A stretch of DNA of 18,825 nt from JAMCRM01 sp041685075 (GTDB taxonomy: Bacteria > Acidobacteriota > Terriglobia > Bryobacterales > Bryobacteraceae). The notes under the pieces were generated by a model. That model saw nothing but the letters and a program-made list of their open reading frames with translations. It ran no database searches and was not told the DNA's origin. Each line of letters opens with the position of its first letter. Position 1 is the stretch's first letter. Where the stretch lies: NCBI GenBank assembly GCA_041685075.1, contig JAWLGN010000087.1, positions 1-18,825 of the forward strand, in the 5' to 3' direction. Position numbers and translations under genes: made by a program. This document shows positions 15,386-18,825 of the stretch, piece after piece.

Positions 15386-16267
15386 TTACACCATTACCAG
15401 GCTGCACTCCACGGCATTGATTTTGGTGGCGATCGAGGCCACCAGGTCGTTCAACATCTCGGGGAGCTGGTGTGCCAGAGTAGAGGGCAGCGCCAGGCTA
15501 TCGAGGTCCCAGGCTGCGTCACCCGGTCCCAGGCGGAAACCCATCGTGCCGGCCATGGTGCAGGCCGTCCGCACCACCTCCCCAACGGCGCCCTGGGGCG
15601 CCTCGCCGCTGACGATGGCCCGCAGTTCGTGGGGAAGATTCCAGGCTTCCGCCAGGCGTGCGGCCAGGTCGCCGCGGTCCACGCCGAACCACTCGCGTTC
15701 CAGTTCTCGCAGATCGCGATCGCTTTCGTGGGCGATCCGCACGACCCCGTCGTACTCGGCCGGGCGCGCGGCGATGAGCGCCATCTGGCCAATCGCGTGC
15801 AACAGACCGGCGGTGTAACAAATGTCCGGATCTTCGCGGGCATGTGTGGCAATCTCTTCGGCCACGAAGGCGGTGGCCAGACAATGCCGCCAGCAGGGCG
15901 CGAAGACCGCCACGTCCCGCGCCGGAGAAAGAAAATCCCGGATCGCCACCGTCATCACGATGGCCTTGATGCGGTTCAGCCCCAGCATCGCCAGAGCGTG
16001 CAGGATACCGGTGATCTCGCTGCGCGCCCCAAACAGCGGCGAGTTGGCCAGCCGCAACATCTCCACCGAGACGCCCGGATCCGCACGGATCAGGCCCGCC
16101 AGCTTGCTCAACCCGACGTTTTCCTGGGAGACGATGCTCAGCAGTTGAATGGCTACGGGGGCGAACACCGGCACCGAGCCGAGGTTCAGCGCCACCGGCG
16201 CAGGCGGCCGCACGGCTTGTCTCGCCGGCGACCGGAAAGGTGCTGGATCGCTCTGGCCCGATGCCAT
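15386..16267 (-). CDS. HDOD-domain signalling protein
   Basis: This 293-residue cytoplasmic protein consists mainly of an HDOD domain, an HD-related helical module used in bacterial signalling and regulation that normally lacks phosphohydrolase activity. The domain runs from about residue 29 (LGSVPVFAPVAIQLL) to about 230. It includes RADPGVSVEMLRLANSPLFG (62-81), ITGILHALAMLGLNRIKAIV and the degenerate HD site LLHAIGQMAL, in which the expected Asp after His157 is Ala158. The C-terminal 60 residues have no recognised domain. The ATG at 16267 is chosen because GGAAAA lies just upstream and the 43 extra residues of the open upstream frame are Cys/Arg-rich and atypical. No receiver or GGDEF domain is attached. 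Confidence 0.88.
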   Translation of the reverse strand: MASGQSDPAPFRSPARQAVRPPAPVALNLGSVPVFAPVAIQLLSIVSQENVGLSKLAGLIRADPGVSVEMLRLANSPLFGARSEITGILHALAMLGLNRIKAIVMTVAIRDFLSPARDVAVFAPCWRHCLATAFVAEEIATHAREDPDICYTAGLLHAIGQMALIAARPAEYDGVVRIAHESDRDLRELEREWFGVDRGDLAARLAEAWNLPHELRAIVSGEAPQGAVGEVVRTACTMAGTMGFRLGPGDAAWDLDSLALPSTLAHQLPEMLNDLVASIATKINAVECSLVMV

Positions 16268-16350
16268 GCTTTTCCATCGGCAGACGCGGCGAAAACATTT
16301 ACAGGCGAACTGGGAGGCCGCTCCACGCCAGCGGTAATGGTACTCTCCCT

Positions 16351-16389
16351 GGTACGTATCGAGTGACTGCGCGGCAGCACACGTACCGA
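16351..16389. repeat. Paired repeat in HDOD-glycosyltransferase divergent region
   Basis: In the 193-base gap between the divergent HDOD and glycosyltransferase genes, GGTACGT (16351-16357) is a perfect inverted copy of ACGTACC (16381-16387). ACGTATCGA (16354-16362) and ACGTACCGA (16381-16389) also match as direct repeats at eight of nine positions, 27 bases apart. This could be a two-site operator. No clear promoter boxes are visible in the gap, and I see no other feature there. Confidence 0.25.
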
Positions 16390-16460
16390 TCTGCACAGAC
16401 CATCCCGCGTTCGCGACATTACACTCGACAACAGATTACCTGCGGGTTGTCACGTCTGGC

Positions 16461-18380
16461 ATGTTCAACAATCGCGGATCGGTAAGCAGACGTTTGGAAA
16501 TCGTGCTGCTCGCCTGCGTGCTTCTGGCCGGTGGCGCGATCCGGCTTTCGAATCTCACCAAAGAATATCTCTGGGCGGATGAAGCCGAATCCAGCATCAA
16601 TGCCTTCACGATTCTGCAACGCGGGTATCCAACCGATAGTTACCTCGGGCTGCCGATTTACGAGAATACCCTGACGCAGCGGTGGCCGGAGCATTCGGAA
16701 TACGAATTCCGGGACAGTAGTTACTCGAAAAAAGGTGTGGCGGTGTATCATGGCTGGCTGCCGCTGTACCTCATCGCGGGCTCGCTGGCGGCCTTCGGCA
16801 TCGGCCCTCAGGAGGGCCCCGGTGCGCTGCCTGCCGCTTCCAGGGATCGCCGAACCTTTGCCGCACGCCTGCCCTCGGTGATCTTTGGGGTGGCGCTGTT
16901 GCTGGCGTTGTATGCGGTGGGCCGGGTGTTCTATGGGCGCGACGCAGGCTGGGCCGCGATGGTGATGGCGTGCCTTTCGCCGGCTGCCATCGTGGCAAGC
17001 CGGCAGGCGCGGTATTATGCGGCAACGGTGTTCCTGGCGCTGCTGTGCGGTCTCGCCTCATGGTGGCTGGTCCGGCGCGCGCGGTGGCGTGAGGCAGTGG
17101 TGGGCGGCGTTCTTTTCGTGCTGCTCTTCCATACCCACGTCCTGACGTTCACCGCGCTCTCGATCGTGCTGGCCGGGGCATGTTTCGCCAACCTGAAAGC
17201 CTCCCTCCGGCAGGCGCCCAAACTCGCGACCTTCGGCGCCATTGTGGCCGCCGGCACCGTGCCCTGGCTGTTGTGGACCGGGATGCTGGAAAACGCCGCC
17301 GCGGTTCCCAAGGTCCTGCCGCTTTTGGAACTGCAGGACGTGGTTTCACTACCGCTGTCCAAGTGGCCCTACACCCTGCTGGTGCTGGCGGGCGTGGCGT
17401 TGATAGCGATGCGCCGCCGCCTCCCGAAAGCCTTCGCGGCAAGGCTGGAGCGGCCGCTCGAGGCCGTCCAGGGGCCGTATTGGTTCGGCTTTGCGTGGCT
17501 CACCACCATCTTCGTCTGTTTCCTCTTCCTGACCCCCGCGGCGAGTTTCTTCCAGGGCCGCATGTTCACCATCCTGGGCGCTCCGGGAAGTCTGCTGGCG
17601 GCGATGCTGTTCGCGGTGGTGGGACGGGCGCTGAGCCCCAGGCATTCTACACCTATAGCTGCCGCCATCGCGCTGGTTTTCGTGCTGGCCGCGGGGAGTC
17701 GCCCGCCGGCGCCCGAGCGCGACGAGGGATTTACCGCCGTGCTGGACCACATCGCGGAGGCCGGTTATGGGCCGGAGACGAAGCTCTACGCCATGCCGAG
17801 CCATCATCTGCCGCTCACCTTCTACTCCGGCCTCCCCTTCCAAAGCGTGGCGCCGGTGCGCAAGTGCTTCCTGGACGGTTTCCCGGGCCGCGTGGTGATC
17901 GTGGATAAGCTGACCGTGCAGGTGGGAGCGAACGATCCGGCCGCGCCGGCAAAGGTGCTGGCGGCTGCAGAAGCGGCGGGAGTGGAACTGAGCGCCAGCG
18001 AAGCCGGACGCTTGTCGGGCGACCTGGCCAGCTACGACTTTCGGCGCGCGGTCCAGAGCCGTGTCGGCGCCGTCTGGCCGCCGCCGGCCGATCCGCCGGC
18101 TTTCGCGCTGGGCCTGCTCGAACGCCAGCGGGAAGAGAACCGCCGGGATTTCGAGGCCGCCCGGAAGTTCGCGGCCTCGGTTCCCATCACCCGCGGTTTC
18201 CAGGTGCAGACGGCCAACGACATCGGATGCATATTCTTCTACCGGTTCGTCGACCCGCACAGCCGTTGTGGTCCAAACCTCAACTACGCGGAACGCCTGA
18301 AGAACGCGCGCGCCACGGTGATCGGGGGCGGATGGGTGCTGTACGACAGCCCGGCCAAAGAGAGGAATTGTGAAACTTAA
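16461..18380 (+). CDS. GT39/ArnT-like polytopic membrane glycosyltransferase
   Basis: This 639-residue protein has the GT-C fold pattern of dolichyl-phosphate-mannose and ArnT-type transferases, which use lipid-linked sugars on the periplasmic side. After the first helix (about 12-30), the first loop carries the acidic pair D40-E41 in LWADEAES, the usual catalytic position. VYHGWLPLYLIAGSLAAFG and RTFAARLPSVIFGVALLLALYAVGR match the standard second and third segments, followed by about eight more helices to residue 415. The last roughly 215 residues are soluble with no recognised domain. The ATG at 16461 puts the first helix near the N-terminus, and no strong ribosome site is visible. The SDR gene starts inside its last codons, so the two are likely co-expressed. 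Donor and acceptor are unknown. Confidence 0.85.
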   Translation: MFNNRGSVSRRLEIVLLACVLLAGGAIRLSNLTKEYLWADEAESSINAFTILQRGYPTDSYLGLPIYENTLTQRWPEHSEYEFRDSSYSKKGVAVYHGWLPLYLIAGSLAAFGIGPQEGPGALPAASRDRRTFAARLPSVIFGVALLLALYAVGRVFYGRDAGWAAMVMACLSPAAIVASRQARYYAATVFLALLCGLASWWLVRRARWREAVVGGVLFVLLFHTHVLTFTALSIVLAGACFANLKASLRQAPKLATFGAIVAAGTVPWLLWTGMLENAAAVPKVLPLLELQDVVSLPLSKWPYTLLVLAGVALIAMRRRLPKAFAARLERPLEAVQGPYWFGFAWLTTIFVCFLFLTPAASFFQGRMFTILGAPGSLLAAMLFAVVGRALSPRHSTPIAAAIALVFVLAAGSRPPAPERDEGFTAVLDHIAEAGYGPETKLYAMPSHHLPLTFYSGLPFQSVAPVRKCFLDGFPGRVVIVDKLTVQVGANDPAAPAKVLAAAEAAGVELSASEAGRLSGDLASYDFRRAVQSRVGAVWPPPADPPAFALGLLERQREENRRDFEAARKFAASVPITRGFQVQTANDIGCIFFYRFVDPHSRCGPNLNYAERLKNARATVIGGGWVLYDSPAKERNCET

Positions 18381-18825
18381 AGGCAAAGTGGCCCTGGTGA
18401 CCGGCGGCACCTCCGGCATCGGGCTGGCGATAGCGGGACGTCTGCGGGAACGCGGCGCGCGGGTGGTGGTCTGCGGGTTGCCGGAACACCCCGCCCTCGG
18501 GTCGAGAGCGGACCGGGTGCTTTACGGCGACATCACCGACGCGGCGTTTCGCGAGCGCATGGTGAGTGTGGCGATCGCGGAGTTCGGGCGCGTCGATGTG
18601 CTGGTGAACTCGGCCGGGGTAGGGATCTACGCGCCCGCCTCGGAGAGTTCCGGCAACCTCGTCCGCCGCATGTTCGACATCAACGTCATCGCCGCCATGG
18701 AAATGGCGATGCTGGCGAGAGAGCCGGTGCGGCGCTCCGGCGGCGGCACGATTGTCAACCTCAGCTCCATCGGCGGCATGGTTGCGCTGCCGTGGTCCAC
18801 CATGTACTGCGCATCGAAGTCCGCG
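18370..18825 (+). CDS. Short-chain dehydrogenase/reductase, N-terminal part (cut by window end)
   Basis: The GTG at 18370 opens a frame of 152 codons that runs off the right edge with no stop. It overlaps the glycosyltransferase stop by 11 bases and has AGAGGA at 18361-18366, so translation is probably coupled. The protein is a classical SDR. It has the NAD(P)-binding TGGTSGIG near residues 11-18, NSAGV near 80-84, the catalytic serine in VNLSSIGG, and the active-site YCASK at the very end. These oxidise or reduce alcohols, sugars or lipids. Specificity cannot be told, although the neighbouring glycosyltransferase makes a nucleotide- or lipid-linked sugar substrate conceivable. Confidence 0.93.
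   Translation, partial: MKLKGKVALVTGGTSGIGLAIAGRLRERGARVVVCGLPEHPALGSRADRVLYGDITDAAFRERMVSVAIAEFGRVDVLVNSAGVGIYAPASESSGNLVRRMFDINVIAAMEMAMLAREPVRRSGGGTIVNLSSIGGMVALPWSTMYCASKSA

Noticed and set aside
16268..16396. 43-residue N-terminal extension of the HDOD protein
   Set aside because: Cys/Arg-rich, not domain-like, and the ATG at 16267 has a better ribosome site.

Overview
The window is high-GC bacterial DNA of Acidobacteriota character (Solibacter/Bryobacter-like). The clues are a duplicated MacB/FtsX permease of the acidobacterial 'ADOP' type, the C-terminus of a large TonB-dependent/Oar-like receptor, and a LigD of PE-LIG-POL order. This assignment is an inference from gene content only. 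Coding density is high, no stretch over 300 bases lacks a gene, and no tRNA, rRNA, CRISPR array or insertion sequence was seen.

Layout. Positions 2-304 are the end of an outer-membrane receptor, followed by a GC hairpin and a CDF metal-efflux gene (392-1312, +). Next is a non-homologous end-joining locus. LigD lies on the minus strand (4001 to 1330) but is split into a phosphoesterase ORF and a ligase-polymerase ORF. Ku is divergent (4061-4921, +), with a DCC-type thiol oxidoreductase four bases after it. From 9778 down to 5280 (-) is a tripartite ABC exporter: membrane-fusion protein, ATPase and duplicated permease. From 12129 down to 9947 (-) is a compact thpR-plsY-gpsA operon, divergent from an AAG-type DNA glycosylase (12149-12760, +). 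A small secreted protein of unknown function follows (-). Then come a UPF0104-type membrane protein (+), a PIG-L/LmbE deacetylase (+) preceded by a likely translated 25-codon leader ORF, an HDOD protein (-), a GT39-like membrane glycosyltransferase (+), and a short-chain dehydrogenase cut by the window end (+).

How the genes fit together. Ku and LigD would form a two-protein NHEJ machine: Ku binds ends, and LigD trims, fills and seals. The phosphatidate branch (PlsY with GpsA) makes and uses sn-glycerol-3-phosphate. The MFP, ATPase and permease form a MacAB-like export unit. The UPF0104 protein, PIG-L deacetylase, GT39 protein and SDR suggest a loose envelope-glycan neighbourhood, but no pathway can be proven.

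The most notable signal is the LigD split. The ligase-polymerase frame stays open, and looks coding, upstream of its own ATG right back to a run of nine A residues in the message. One -1 slip (or one extra A) there would restore a single 890-residue PE-LIG-POL protein. This could be slippage-based expression, a recent mutation, or a homopolymer sequencing error.
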